DNA from: Candidatus Amarolinea dominans
GTDB lineage: Bacteria > Chloroflexota > Anaerolineae > SSC4 > Amarolineaceae
Reading direction: 5' to 3'
Length of the DNA: 64,000 bases
NCBI GenBank assembly: GCA_016719785.1
Contig: JADJYJ010000018.1
Coordinates: forward strand, 124,001-188,000
The notes under the pieces are model-generated. The model was not told the DNA's origin, made no database searches, and worked only from the letters and a program-made list of their open reading frames with translations. Below are positions 1-8,335 of the stretch, piece by piece. Every line of letters begins with the position of its first letter. Position 1 is the stretch's first letter. A program made the translations under genes and the position numbers.

Positions 1-812
1 GTGGCCGGCCGGTCGTTGGGATGCATCGCCATGCAGTGCATCACCGCCTGCTCAGTGGTGGCAGAGACGGCCGGGTTGAGACTGCGCATCGGCGCCAGGC
101 TGCCCGGTTTGAGGAAGCGCTGCTTGGCGTCGGCCGGCGGCTGACCGGTCAGCAGATGATAGAGCGTGGCGCCGATGGCGTAGATGTCAGAACGCACATC
201 GGTATAGCCGGTGTCGCCCCCGTATTGCTCCAGCGGCGTGTACTGCACGGTGCCCCGGCCCTGCACCACGGTCACGGTGCGGCTGTCATCGGCCAGCAGC
301 AGCTTGACCAGGCCAAAATCCACCAGTTTGATCGCGCCGCGCGGCGTCAGCTTGATGTTGGACGGCTTGATGTCGCGGTGCAGCACGGGCGAAGGTTGAC
401 TGTGCAGGTATTCCAGGGCGTCGAGCAATTGGCCCATCCAGCCCAGCACCTGCTCTTCGCTCAGGAAGTGATCCTGGCGGCGGGCTTCTTTCACCAGGTC
501 GTGCAGGTCGCGCCCCGGCACGAAATCCATCACCAGGTATTCGCGGCCGCGTGTGGTAAAATAGTCAGAGACTTTGGGCAGATTGGGATGATCGAGGCTG
601 GCCAGGGTGCTCGCCTCGCGGTAGAACTGTTCGGAGGCCTGCTCGAAAAGGTCGTCGCCTTGATCCGGCACCACTTCCTTGATGGCGCACAGGCGGCCTT
701 TCAGGCGCAGGTCTTCGGCTTTGTAGACCGCGCCCATGCCGCCTTGCCCGACCAATTCGAGAACCTTGTAGCGGTTGTAGAGAACCGTGCCGTTCGTCAG
801 GGTTTTGCTCAT
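1..812 (-). CDS. Ser/Thr protein kinase (partial, C-terminus beyond left edge)
   Basis: Translating the minus strand from the ATG at 812 gives an N-terminal Hanks-type kinase domain with no stop before the window edge. Visible motifs are a glycine-rich loop (VGQGGMGAVYKAED), the ATP-binding lysine in CAIKEV, the catalytic loop HRDIKPSN (about 353-389) and the metal-binding DFG in LVDFGLV. An activation segment and a YTDVRSDIYAIGATLY motif typical of bacterial PknB-like kinases follow. It would phosphorylate Ser/Thr residues on partner proteins in the cytoplasm, and membrane segments or sensor domains may lie beyond the edge. It diverges from an FHA-domain regulator 106 bp away, and FHA domains bind phosphothreonine, so the two probably form a signalling pair. 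That link is inferred from position. Confidence 0.93.
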   Translation of the reverse strand, partial: MSKTLTNGTVLYNRYKVLELVGQGGMGAVYKAEDLRLKGRLCAIKEVVPDQGDDLFEQASEQFYREASTLASLDHPNLPKVSDYFTTRGREYLVMDFVPGRDLHDLVKEARRQDHFLSEEQVLGWMGQLLDALEYLHSQPSPVLHRDIKPSNIKLTPRGAIKLVDFGLVKLLLADDSRTVTVVQGRGTVQYTPLEQYGGDTGYTDVRSDIYAIGATLYHLLTGQPPADAKQRFLKPGSLAPMRSLNPAVSATTEQAVMHCMAMHPNDRPA

Positions 813-918
813 GCGTGCATTACAGAGTGCTGAAAAGTTGCTGAATCAAGCTGAACACCACCGCCGCGCCAGGCCAGGCCTGGCGCAGGCGCCTCGCTCC
901 CTGGAGTATACCATCGTC

Positions 919-1608
919 ATGCTGAACCGTGAAACCGCCATGCTCATTCTGCAGCGCGGCAATCAGACCGGGCGCGGCTACCCGCTCGACCAGGCCGAAA
1001 TCATCATCGGGCGCAGCCCTGATTGCGACATCTTCCTGGATGATCGCCAGGTGTCACGGCGCCATGCGCGCGTTTTCCGTGAAGGCGACCGCTACCTGGT
1101 AGAGGATTTGGGCAGCAAGAACAACACGCATCTCAACGGCCGCGACCTGGCGGGCATCACCCCGCTGCAGGATGGCGATGAAATTCAGATCGCGCTGCGT
1201 TTCAAGCTGGCTTTCGTGGACGCCGAACAGACCGCGCCGCTGGTTTTCGAGCAGCCGCCACGCATACCGGTGCTGCACCTGGAACCGGACGCGCGTCAGG
1301 TGTTCGTGGGCGAGCGCACGCTCAACCCCCCGCTCTCCCTGCCCCAGTACCGCCTGCTGGAACTGCTCCTGGACGCGGCGGGCGGCGTGGTCAGCCGCGA
1401 CGAGGTGATTCGCTGCGTCTGGTCCGAAGATGCCGAAGAGGGCATTTCCGAACAGGCCATTGATGCGCTGGTGCGCCGCCTGCGCGAGCGCCTGGCCGAA
1501 CTCGATCCCGGCCATGCCTACGTGCTCACGGTGCGCGGGCACGGCTTCCGCTTCCAAAACCGCGCAGCAGACAGCAGCACGCAGCCTACCACCAGCGTCA
1601 AGTCATGA
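919..1608 (+). CDS. FHA domain-winged helix regulator
   Basis: A 229-aa protein with two modules. An FHA phosphopeptide-binding domain spans about residues 8-98, with the core signatures GRSPDCD (31-37), SRRHA (46-50) and an SKNNTHLNG loop. A C-terminal OmpR/SARP-type winged helix spans about 135-220, with a VLTVRGHGFRF-type wing near the end. ATG 919 was chosen because FHA homology begins there; an in-frame start at 787 would run into the divergent kinase gene. A phospho-recognition module joined to a DNA-binding module suggests a transcription factor whose activity or partners depend on Thr phosphorylation, plausibly by the divergent kinase. The last four bases overlap the start of hemW (ATGA), implying translational coupling. 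Target genes are not visible. Confidence 0.88.
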   Translation: MLNRETAMLILQRGNQTGRGYPLDQAEIIIGRSPDCDIFLDDRQVSRRHARVFREGDRYLVEDLGSKNNTHLNGRDLAGITPLQDGDEIQIALRFKLAFVDAEQTAPLVFEQPPRIPVLHLEPDARQVFVGERTLNPPLSLPQYRLLELLLDAAGGVVSRDEVIRCVWSEDAEEGISEQAIDALVRRLRERLAELDPGHAYVLTVRGHGFRFQNRAADSSTQPTTSVKS

Positions 1609-2768
1609 CCACCACACCGCTCAGCCTCTACCTGCACATCCCCTTCTGCGCGCGCAAGTGTCCCTACTGCGACTTCAACACCTACGCGGGGCTGCAGGCG
1701 CTCTTCGAACCCCTGAGCGTGGCGTTGGCCCGTGAAATCAGCGCGGCCGGCGCCGTCCGCGGTCGCCCGCCGGTGCATACCATCTTTCTGGGCGGCGGCA
1801 CCCCCACCGTCCTGAGCGCCGGGCAACTGGCGCGCGTGCTCGACGCCTGCCACCAGGCCTTTACAATTCTGCCTGGGGCTGAAATTACCAGCGAGGCCAA
1901 CCCCGGCACGGTGGATCGCGCCCGCTTCGCCGATCTGCGCAGCCTGGGGGTCAACCGCCTGAGCATGGGCGTGCAGAGCTTCGATGGGGACGAACTGGCT
2001 TTCCTGGGCCGCATCCACGGCGCAGACGAGGCGGAGACCGCCTTTGCTCACGCCCGCGCCGCCGGCTTCGACAACATCAACCTCGATTTCATCTTTGGCC
2101 TGCCCCAGCAGCAACCGGCTACCTGGCAATCCACCTTGCAGCGCGGCCTGGCCCTGGCGCCGGAGCATCTCTCGCTCTACAGCCTGATCGTCGAAGAGGG
2201 CACGCCGCTGGCGGCCTGGGTGGCGAGCGGCCGCGTGCCCGCGCCCGATGAGGACCTGGCCGCCGACCTGTACGAGATGGCGCAGGCACACCTGGCCGCG
2301 GCCGGCTATCAGCAGTATGAGATCTCCAACTGGGCGCGGCGCCATCCTGCGGGCGGCAGCTTTCAGAGCCAGCACAATTTGACCTATTGGCGCAATGCCG
2401 ATTACCTGGGCTTTGGCCCCGGCGCCTTTTCTGGCGAACAGGGCCGCCGTTGGTCCAACCTGCGCAGCCCGGCCGAGTACATTCGGCGCAGCGACGCAGG
2501 CCAGCCGCTGCTCGATTCGGAGGAACAGGCGACGCCCGCCCTGGCCATGGGTGAGACGATGATGGTGGGGCTGCGCCTGCTGGACGAAGGGGTCAACCGC
2601 GCCGCGTTCCAGGCCCGCTTCGGCCGGGAAGTCAGCGAGATCTACCCCGACATCCTGGCCGAGCTGACCGCAACCGGCCTGATCGAAGTCACGCCGACCT
2701 GCGTCCGGCTGACCCCCGCCGCCGTCTTGATCGGCAACCGGGTCTTTGCCCGCTTCTTGCCAGACTGA
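1605..2768 (+). CDS. hemW: HemW-like radical SAM heme chaperone
   Basis: A 387-aa protein starting HIPFCARKCPYCDF, with the radical SAM CxxxCxxC at Cys15, Cys19 and Cys22, followed by the GGGTPT and EANPGT motifs that bind SAM. Length and the C-terminal HemN/HemW domain (from about residue 300) match HemW rather than oxygen-independent coproporphyrinogen III oxidase. HemW lacks CPO activity and delivers heme to respiratory enzymes. Older annotation calls the family coproporphyrinogen III oxidase-like. It starts inside the stop codon of the FHA regulator (ATGA). The functional link to that regulator is unclear. Confidence 0.93.
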   Translation: MTTTPLSLYLHIPFCARKCPYCDFNTYAGLQALFEPLSVALAREISAAGAVRGRPPVHTIFLGGGTPTVLSAGQLARVLDACHQAFTILPGAEITSEANPGTVDRARFADLRSLGVNRLSMGVQSFDGDELAFLGRIHGADEAETAFAHARAAGFDNINLDFIFGLPQQQPATWQSTLQRGLALAPEHLSLYSLIVEEGTPLAAWVASGRVPAPDEDLAADLYEMAQAHLAAAGYQQYEISNWARRHPAGGSFQSQHNLTYWRNADYLGFGPGAFSGEQGRRWSNLRSPAEYIRRSDAGQPLLDSEEQATPALAMGETMMVGLRLLDEGVNRAAFQARFGREVSEIYPDILAELTATGLIEVTPTCVRLTPAAVLIGNRVFARFLPD

Positions 2769-2849
2769 CCGGGGGCAGCGAGGAAGCGAGGAAGGAAAAA
2801 AAAAAGAGGTTCCCGTCCCTGTGTGAGTCATCTGATTTTAGGAGACATC

Positions 2850-3758
2850 ATGGATCATCGAACGTTGAAAAGAGCGCCTGGCCGGCGCTTTTGTCGCCCT
2901 CATCACCCCCTTCGACGCCGCGGACCAGGTGGATGTGGCCGGTCTGCGGCAACGCGGCCTGGATGCTGGCCCGCGGCCTGGATGGCATTCTTCTGCTTGG
3001 CTCCACCGGCGAGCAGGTGCATCTGAGCGAGTTCGAGCGCGCCCTGGTGCTCGAAGTGGGCCGTCAGCAGATTCCGGCCGACCGGCTGCTGATCGCAGGC
3101 GCCGGTCTGTCCGGCACGCGGCAGACCATCGAGGAGACCCGGCAGGCGGGCCGGGCCGGGGCCGATGTGGCGCTGGTGGTGACGCCCAGCTACTACCAGA
3201 AGGCGATGAATGCCGCCAATCTGACCAATCACTACCGCGCGGTGGCCGACGCCAGCCCCATCCCCATCATGCTCTACAGCGTGCCGCCCATCGTCAATGT
3301 GACGCTGCCGGCCGAGGCGGTGGCCGCGCTGGCCGGGCACCCCAACATCATCGGCATGAAGAACAGCGGCGGCGACCCGCAGATGGCCGGCCTCTATCGC
3401 GAAGCCGCGGCCGGCCACGATTTCATCATTCTCGGCGGCTCCGCGCACGCTGCGCCCGGCTTCCTGTTGACCGGCCTGGTGGATGGGGTGATCCTGGCCG
3501 CGGCCAATGTGCTGCCCGAAGCGGCCGCCAGCCTGGTGCGGGCGGCCCGCGACGGCGACATGGCCGCGACCCGCCGCCATGGCGAGCTGCTGCGCCGGGT
3601 CAGTGAAACCGTCGGTCGCCACGGCATCGCAGGCTGGAAGGCCGGCCTGGCCGCGCGGTCAGGTGGGCGGCCAAGCGCGCCTGCCCCTGCGCAACATCAC
3701 CGACAGCGAGCGCCAACAGGTGATCGCCTGGACCAACGAACTGGCTGCGGCCCTGTAG
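2850..3758 (+). pseudogene. HOGA/DapA-family aldolase with three frame changes
   Basis: Three reading frames must be joined to obtain one aldolase of the DHDPS/NAL family. The ATG at 2850 follows an AGGAGA site. The frame shifts near 2876 to reach LAGAFVALITPF, again near 2950 to reach AAWMLARGLDG, and a third time near 3655 to reach GGQARLPLRNITDSE before the TAG at 3756-3758. The middle part is intact: the GSTGEQ phosphate-type loop, LYSVPP with the catalytic Tyr, and GMKNSGGD with the Schiff-base Lys. The central segment recalls 4-hydroxy-2-oxoglutarate aldolase more than DapA. Each step is equivalent to one extra base and together they restore the original phase. The gene is therefore either decayed or carries three sequencing errors. 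Confidence 0.75.
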
Positions 3759-3808
3759 GTCCGGCCTCCTGGCCGGACAACATCGTCACCGTAGGCGTGA
3801 CCTACGGT
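3759..3808. terminator. two adjacent hairpins between convergent genes
   Basis: Two perfect inverted repeats lie between the converging aldolase and lipoprotein genes. An 8-bp stem with a TCCT loop spans 3759-3778, and an 8-bp stem with a 5-nt loop spans 3788-3808. Neither has a clear T-run, so they may be bidirectional stop structures or REP-like elements rather than classical intrinsic terminators. Confidence 0.5.
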
Positions 3809-3817
3809 CGGACGACG

Positions 3818-4537
3818 TTATCGAACAGGGGTTGCCTCCATTGGGACAGCATCGGGCGGCGCTGCTTCCAGGAAAGTGAATGACTTCTGGACAGCCTGCC
3901 ACACTGCATCGATGTCGGGGCGTGCTTGCGCCAAGCCGTCATTCATTGGAAATAATACAAAATGGTAGATTCTGTTGTTATGAACTACAAAAGCTTGCCA
4001 TGTCAACGCTGCCTCACCCTGCACGTCTTTCAGCAGTTCGGCAGGCTCCCCACCGATCGTGAGGGTTTCACGTACTATGGACAGCGCCTGACCCTGATGA
4101 GGCCCTGGTGACTGCAAGAATTCATCTACCACTTGCGTCACCGTGCGCCCAAGCGCCAAACCTGGTTCTGTCAGCGAAAGCGCTCCTCTCAAAGGGTCAA
4201 GGGGATAGTCATCGAGTGGTGGGCCGTAGAATACAGCGTGATACCCCGGCGCGACATCGCCAACAGTGAACCGTGCTGGATACAGGAGGCAGTACTGGCC
4301 GACCGGATCGAAATACGTCTTGAGTGTCACATCACCAGACGCACACCCCAGGGCTGGTCTGCGCGTGGGTACTTCGGCTGGGATTGTGCCAGCTGCGGCC
4401 GGTGTAGCCTGGGTCGCGGTCGGCATCGCATGCATTGCGGTCTCATTCGGCGCAGCACCAGGCGGTATGTCGGCGCAGGCCGTCAACAGGATGATCGCCA
4501 GCAGTGTAATTATTGATGCTTTAAGTGATATGCGCAT
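3818..4537 (-). CDS. putative lipoprotein, unknown function
   Basis: A 239-aa protein from the ATG at 4537, which follows an AGGAGA ribosome site. An upstream in-frame extension to 4669 is rejected because it overlaps the divergent ABC transporter start and lacks a site. The N-terminus is a lipoprotein signal: positive MRISLKAS, a hydrophobic stretch and a lipobox LLTAC with Cys at about residue 21. A short Thr/Ala/Pro-rich linker follows, then a globular domain beginning near CASGDVTLKTYFDPVGQYC. The mature protein would be anchored on the outer face of the cytoplasmic membrane. I do not recognise the family. It diverges from the ABC exporter with only 79 bp between starts. Confidence 0.82.
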   Translation of the reverse strand: MRISLKASIITLLAIILLTACADIPPGAAPNETAMHAMPTATQATPAAAGTIPAEVPTRRPALGCASGDVTLKTYFDPVGQYCLLYPARFTVGDVAPGYHAVFYGPPLDDYPLDPLRGALSLTEPGLALGRTVTQVVDEFLQSPGPHQGQALSIVRETLTIGGEPAELLKDVQGEAALTWQAFVVHNNRIYHFVLFPMNDGLAQARPDIDAVWQAVQKSFTFLEAAPPDAVPMEATPVR

Positions 4538-4616
4538 CGCCAGTCTCCTAGAGGGGCGTGACCTAACTCCGAACGATGTCGTCACACCTGAGACGTGACC
4601 GACAAAATGAGGTTTT

Positions 4617-6494
4617 ATGGCTGAAGCAAAACAAGAAAATCCTCTCCGTGTGAACCCGCTGGGCGGCATGAGTCAGTTCCGACGGCTGTTTGCGTTTGTG
4701 CAACCGTATCGCCGGCGTCTGGCGGTGATGCTGGCGGCGGTGGTTCTCGGCAGCATCCTGTCGCTGGCCGGCCCCTATGCCCTGCAATTCCTGATTGATG
4801 CGGTCTTCAGTCGCGGTGATGCCACGCTGCTCAATCAAATTACCCTGATCCTGATCGGTATCTTCGCCCTGCAAAGCGTCGTCTATTTCGTGCGCGGCTA
4901 TCTGCTCGCCACCATTGGCGAACGCGTGCTGGCCGACATGCGCGTGACCCTGTTCGAACATCTGCAGCGCCTGTCGCTCAGCTTCTTCAACGAACGCCGC
5001 ACCGGTGAGCTGGTCAGCCGCTTGACCAACGACGTGACCACGGTGCGCGGCGTCGTCACCGCGGACATCTCCACCGCGCTCTCGCAAACCCTGACCTTCA
5101 TCGGCGCGTTCATCCTCATCATCGTCACCAACTGGCGCCTGACCGTCTTCATGCTGGTGCTGATTCCGCTGGTGATGCTCATTGCCATCCTCTTTGGCCG
5201 CCGTTTGCGCACGCTCTCCACCGCGGTGCAGGATCAACTGGCTGACGCGACCACCGTGCTCGAAGAGGCCATCGGCGGCGTGCGCGTGGTGCAATCGTTC
5301 ACACGCGAAGCCTACGAGGTAGGCCGGTTTCGCCAGAGTATTCAGCAGACGCTGCTCCTGGCGTTCAAACGCATCCGCCTGAGCTCGCTCTTTGGCCCCC
5401 TGGCGTCCTTCATGGGCTTTGCCGCCGTGATCTCCATCTTCTGGTTCGGAGGGCACGAGGTGTTGGCCGGCCGCCTGACCGCCGGGCAACTGCTGATGTT
5501 CCTCATCCTCACCCTGACCATTGCCGGCTCCATCGGTCAGTTTAGCAGCCTGTGGACCGGCCTGCAAGAGGCGCTCGGCGCCAGTCGGCGCCTGTTCGAG
5601 ATTCTCGACGCGCAGCCGGAGATCGCCGATGCGCCCGGCGCGCCGCCGCTGCCGCCGGTGCAGGGGCGTATCACCTTCGAGGGGGTATCGTTTGACTATC
5701 GGGATAACCCCGCCGGCGCCGCCATCCTGACTGACATCACCCTGGATGTGCAGCCTGGCGAGGTGCTGGCGCTGGTCGGCCCCAGCGGCGCCGGCAAGAC
5801 GACCCTGGTCAACCTGGTTCCCCGCTTCTACGATCCGACGGCCGGCCGCATCTGCGTAGACGGGTTCGACATCCGCACGGTGCAGGTTCACAGCCTGCGC
5901 AGCCAGATCGGCATCGTGCCGCAGGAGACGCTGCTGTTCGGCGGCAGCGTGCGCGACAACATCCTCTACGGCCGCCTGGGCGCCAGCGAGGCGGAGATGA
6001 TCGAAGCGGCGCGCGCGGCCAATGCGCACGACTTCATCTTGCAGCTCCCCAACGGCTATGAGACCATCGTGGGCGAGCGCGGGGTCAAGCTCAGCGGCGG
6101 CCAGCGCCAGCGCATCGCCATTGCCCGCGCCATCCTCAAGAACCCGCGCATTCTCCTGCTGGACGAAGCCACCTCGTCGCTGGACAGCGAAAGCGAGGGC
6201 CTGGTGCAGGAGGCGCTGGAGCACCTGATGCGCGACCGCACCAGCGTGGTCATTGCGCACCGGCTGTCCACGATTCAGAACGCGCATCGCATCGCGGTTT
6301 TGGAAGAGGGCCGCCTGGTGGAGTTGGGTACGCACGAGGAATTGATGGCGCAGGATGGCCTGTACGCGCGCCTCTACCGCATGCAGTTCAAGCTCGACGA
6401 ATCGCCGGCCACAACCTCCATCAGCGCCGCCGACGCTGGGCCGGTCACAACACCCCGCCGGCGCTCCTTCAGCTTCCTCCCCGGCCTGGGCTGA
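4617..6494 (+). CDS. ABC exporter, fused permease-ATPase (MsbA/BmrA type)
   Basis: A 625-aa half-transporter. An N-terminal type-1 exporter membrane domain with about six helices spans residues 20-310. The nucleotide-binding domain follows, with Walker A GPSGAGKTT near 388, signature LSGGQRQR near 491, Walker B ILLLDEATSSLD and the switch histidine in VIAHRLST. It would work as a homodimer, or with a partner half, to export lipid, drug or peptide substrates using ATP. The sequence does not reveal the substrate. A Pro/Arg-rich tail of about 30 residues follows the ATPase domain. No partner half-transporter is adjacent. Confidence 0.95.
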   Translation: MAEAKQENPLRVNPLGGMSQFRRLFAFVQPYRRRLAVMLAAVVLGSILSLAGPYALQFLIDAVFSRGDATLLNQITLILIGIFALQSVVYFVRGYLLATIGERVLADMRVTLFEHLQRLSLSFFNERRTGELVSRLTNDVTTVRGVVTADISTALSQTLTFIGAFILIIVTNWRLTVFMLVLIPLVMLIAILFGRRLRTLSTAVQDQLADATTVLEEAIGGVRVVQSFTREAYEVGRFRQSIQQTLLLAFKRIRLSSLFGPLASFMGFAAVISIFWFGGHEVLAGRLTAGQLLMFLILTLTIAGSIGQFSSLWTGLQEALGASRRLFEILDAQPEIADAPGAPPLPPVQGRITFEGVSFDYRDNPAGAAILTDITLDVQPGEVLALVGPSGAGKTTLVNLVPRFYDPTAGRICVDGFDIRTVQVHSLRSQIGIVPQETLLFGGSVRDNILYGRLGASEAEMIEAARAANAHDFILQLPNGYETIVGERGVKLSGGQRQRIAIARAILKNPRILLLDEATSSLDSESEGLVQEALEHLMRDRTSVVIAHRLSTIQNAHRIAVLEEGRLVELGTHEELMAQDGLYARLYRMQFKLDESPATTSISAADAGPVTTPRRRSFSFLPGLG

Positions 6495-6538
6495 TCCAAA
6501 AATGTCTGAACGCAGGGACGCAAAGGATTCAGGAGTTC

Positions 6539-8167
6539 TCAGTTCAACGTGCTGGCAACCACCGCCCCGCTGATAACCAGTTGGCGGGCGGTTTCGATCA
6601 GCGGGTACATCACGACATCTGTGGTCACAAACGGCACCTGTGTACGCACCAGCTCGTAGACGGGCGCGGTGCCCTGTCCCAGCCGCGTGTCAGGCCCGAG
6701 CACTTGACGACGGAAATCAATACCCTGGCTGGCGGCCAGCAGTTCCATGGCCAGGATGGTCTCCAGGTTGCGCAGGATGCGCCGCGCCTGGCGTCCGGCA
6801 ATCGGCCCATTGCTGACATGATCTTCGACATTGGCCGATGTTGGAATCGTATCGGCGCTGGCCGGGTGTACCAGGGCCTTGTTTTCACTGCACAGCGCGG
6901 CTGCGGTGTATTGCACCAACATGAAGCCGCTGTTGAGGCCGCCATCTGCGGTCAAGAATGGGGGCAGCACATGCCCGTTGCTATCCGCATCCAGCAGGCG
7001 GCTCAAGCGGCGCTCGGACATATTGCCCAGCTCGGTCAGGGCCAGGCCCAGGTAATCGAAGGCAATGGCCAGCGGCTCGCCGTGAAAATTACCCCCGGAG
7101 ATGACATCCACCGCACCGCTCGCCTCATCCACAAAAATCAGCGGGTTATCGGTGGCGCTGTTCAGCTCGATCTCCACCACCCAGCGCGCGTACTTGATGG
7201 CATCCTCGCACGCGCCGTGGACTTGGGGAATGCAGCGCAGCGTGTACGCGTCCTGCGGATCAACCGGCGTGTGGCGGTGCGGCGGCACGAAGTCTGCCGA
7301 CGGCGCGGGTTGGCGATCTTCCCCAAGAACACCGGGGCGGTCCCGTGTGAACTCCGAACCGGTCAACAGCTCGCGCAGGCGGGCCGCACATTCCACCTGG
7401 CGCGGGTGCGGCCGTGCGGCATGGATGCGCGCGTCGAAGGCACGCGTCGTGCCGTGCAGCGCTTCCAGCGACAGGCAGCCGGCAATGTCGGCCACGCGGG
7501 CCGCGTTTTCGGCCTCAGCCACGGCCAGGCAACCGAGCGCAGCCATCAGGCCGGTACCGTTGGTCAGCGCCAGGCCCTCTTTGGCCTGCAGCGTCAGCGG
7601 CGCCAGGTCAACCCGCGCCAGCGCGGCCGCGCCCGGCAAAATCTCGCCCTGCACCTCCGCCTCGCCCAGGCCGATCAACACCAGGCTGACGTGCGCCAGC
7701 GGCGCCAGGTCGCCGGACGCGCCCAGCGAACCTTGCCGGGGCACCACCGGGTGTACCCCGCGCTCCAGCAGGCGCAGCAGGAATTCGATCACCTGCGGAC
7801 GCACGCCAGAATGTCCCAGGGCCAGCGTGTTGGCGCGAATGAGCATCATCGCGCGCACGACATTGGTGGGAAAGGGCGCACCGACGCCCACCGCGTGGCT
7901 CATCAGGATGTTGCGCTGCAACTGGGTCGTCTGCTCTGGGGAGATGAAGATGTTCTTGAACGCGCCAAAGCCGGTGGTGATGCCGTAAACGACCTGTTCT
8001 TGCGCGATGATCTGCTCGACGGCAGCCTGCGCCCGCCGGACGCGTGCCTGCGCCGCGTCGTCCAGGCGCAGGTGCAGGGTTCCCGGCGCGGCCTGCGCCA
8101 CGCGTACAACCTGGGCGATGGTAAGCGATTGCCCGTCAAGCACTAATTCGAAAAAGCCAGCAGTCAT
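6539..8167 (-). CDS. hutH: histidine ammonia-lyase
   Basis: A 542-aa aromatic amino acid lyase that deaminates histidine to urocanate. The autocatalytic MIO prosthetic group forms from Ala150-Ser151-Gly152 in GSLGASGDLAPL. YGITTGFGAF (from about residue 61) and the MSHAVG segment are family signatures, and the latter favours HAL over Phe/Tyr lyases. A stretch of roughly 30 residues around 280-310, rich in Pro and His, replaces a shorter loop in many bacterial HALs. The protein is slightly longer than the usual 505-515 aa. No hutU, hutI or hutG lies nearby, so the gene stands alone here. It is convergent with the ABC exporter and divergent from ugd. Confidence 0.94.
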   Translation of the reverse strand: MTAGFFELVLDGQSLTIAQVVRVAQAAPGTLHLRLDDAAQARVRRAQAAVEQIIAQEQVVYGITTGFGAFKNIFISPEQTTQLQRNILMSHAVGVGAPFPTNVVRAMMLIRANTLALGHSGVRPQVIEFLLRLLERGVHPVVPRQGSLGASGDLAPLAHVSLVLIGLGEAEVQGEILPGAAALARVDLAPLTLQAKEGLALTNGTGLMAALGCLAVAEAENAARVADIAGCLSLEALHGTTRAFDARIHAARPHPRQVECAARLRELLTGSEFTRDRPGVLGEDRQPAPSADFVPPHRHTPVDPQDAYTLRCIPQVHGACEDAIKYARWVVEIELNSATDNPLIFVDEASGAVDVISGGNFHGEPLAIAFDYLGLALTELGNMSERRLSRLLDADSNGHVLPPFLTADGGLNSGFMLVQYTAAALCSENKALVHPASADTIPTSANVEDHVSNGPIAGRQARRILRNLETILAMELLAASQGIDFRRQVLGPDTRLGQGTAPVYELVRTQVPFVTTDVVMYPLIETARQLVISGAVVASTLN

Positions 8168-8201
8168 GGAACGTGAGAGCCTCCTTGCTCCGCAAGAGTG
8201 A

Positions 8202-8246
8202 CCCTATTTTACCACAGGTGGTGATCAACTGCGCGACAAAATAGGG
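8202..8246. promoter_or_regulatory. inverted repeat between hutH and ugd
   Basis: A 9-bp perfect inverted repeat (ccctatttt/aaaataggg) has arms 27 bp apart and encloses an ACCAC-AG-GTGGT near-palindrome. It lies just upstream of the hutH start and could be an operator or form a hairpin in the hutH leader. Role inferred from position. Confidence 0.35.
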
Positions 8247-8253
8247 CGGCAAG

Positions 8254-8282
8254 TTGCCAGGCATCCTGTTTTGGGGTATGAT
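8254..8282 (+). promoter_or_regulatory. sigma70-type promoter for ugd
   Basis: TTGCCA at 8254-8259 and TATGAT at 8277-8282 are separated by 17 bp, 54 bp before the ugd ATG. Match to consensus is good but untested. Confidence 0.55.
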
Positions 8283-8335
8283 GACGGCGCCCCCCACACC
8301 ACATCCCAGGCGCGTCGCATGAGGCAAGAATCTGC

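Noticed and set aside
4563..6335. 590-codon minus-strand frame opposite the ABC exporter
   Set aside because: The exporter has all ATPase motifs; the antisense product is His/Gln/Ala-rich without a domain.
6581..8146. 521-codon plus-strand frame opposite hutH
   Set aside because: hutH carries the MIO triad and full family signature; the opposite frame is a GC-rich shadow.
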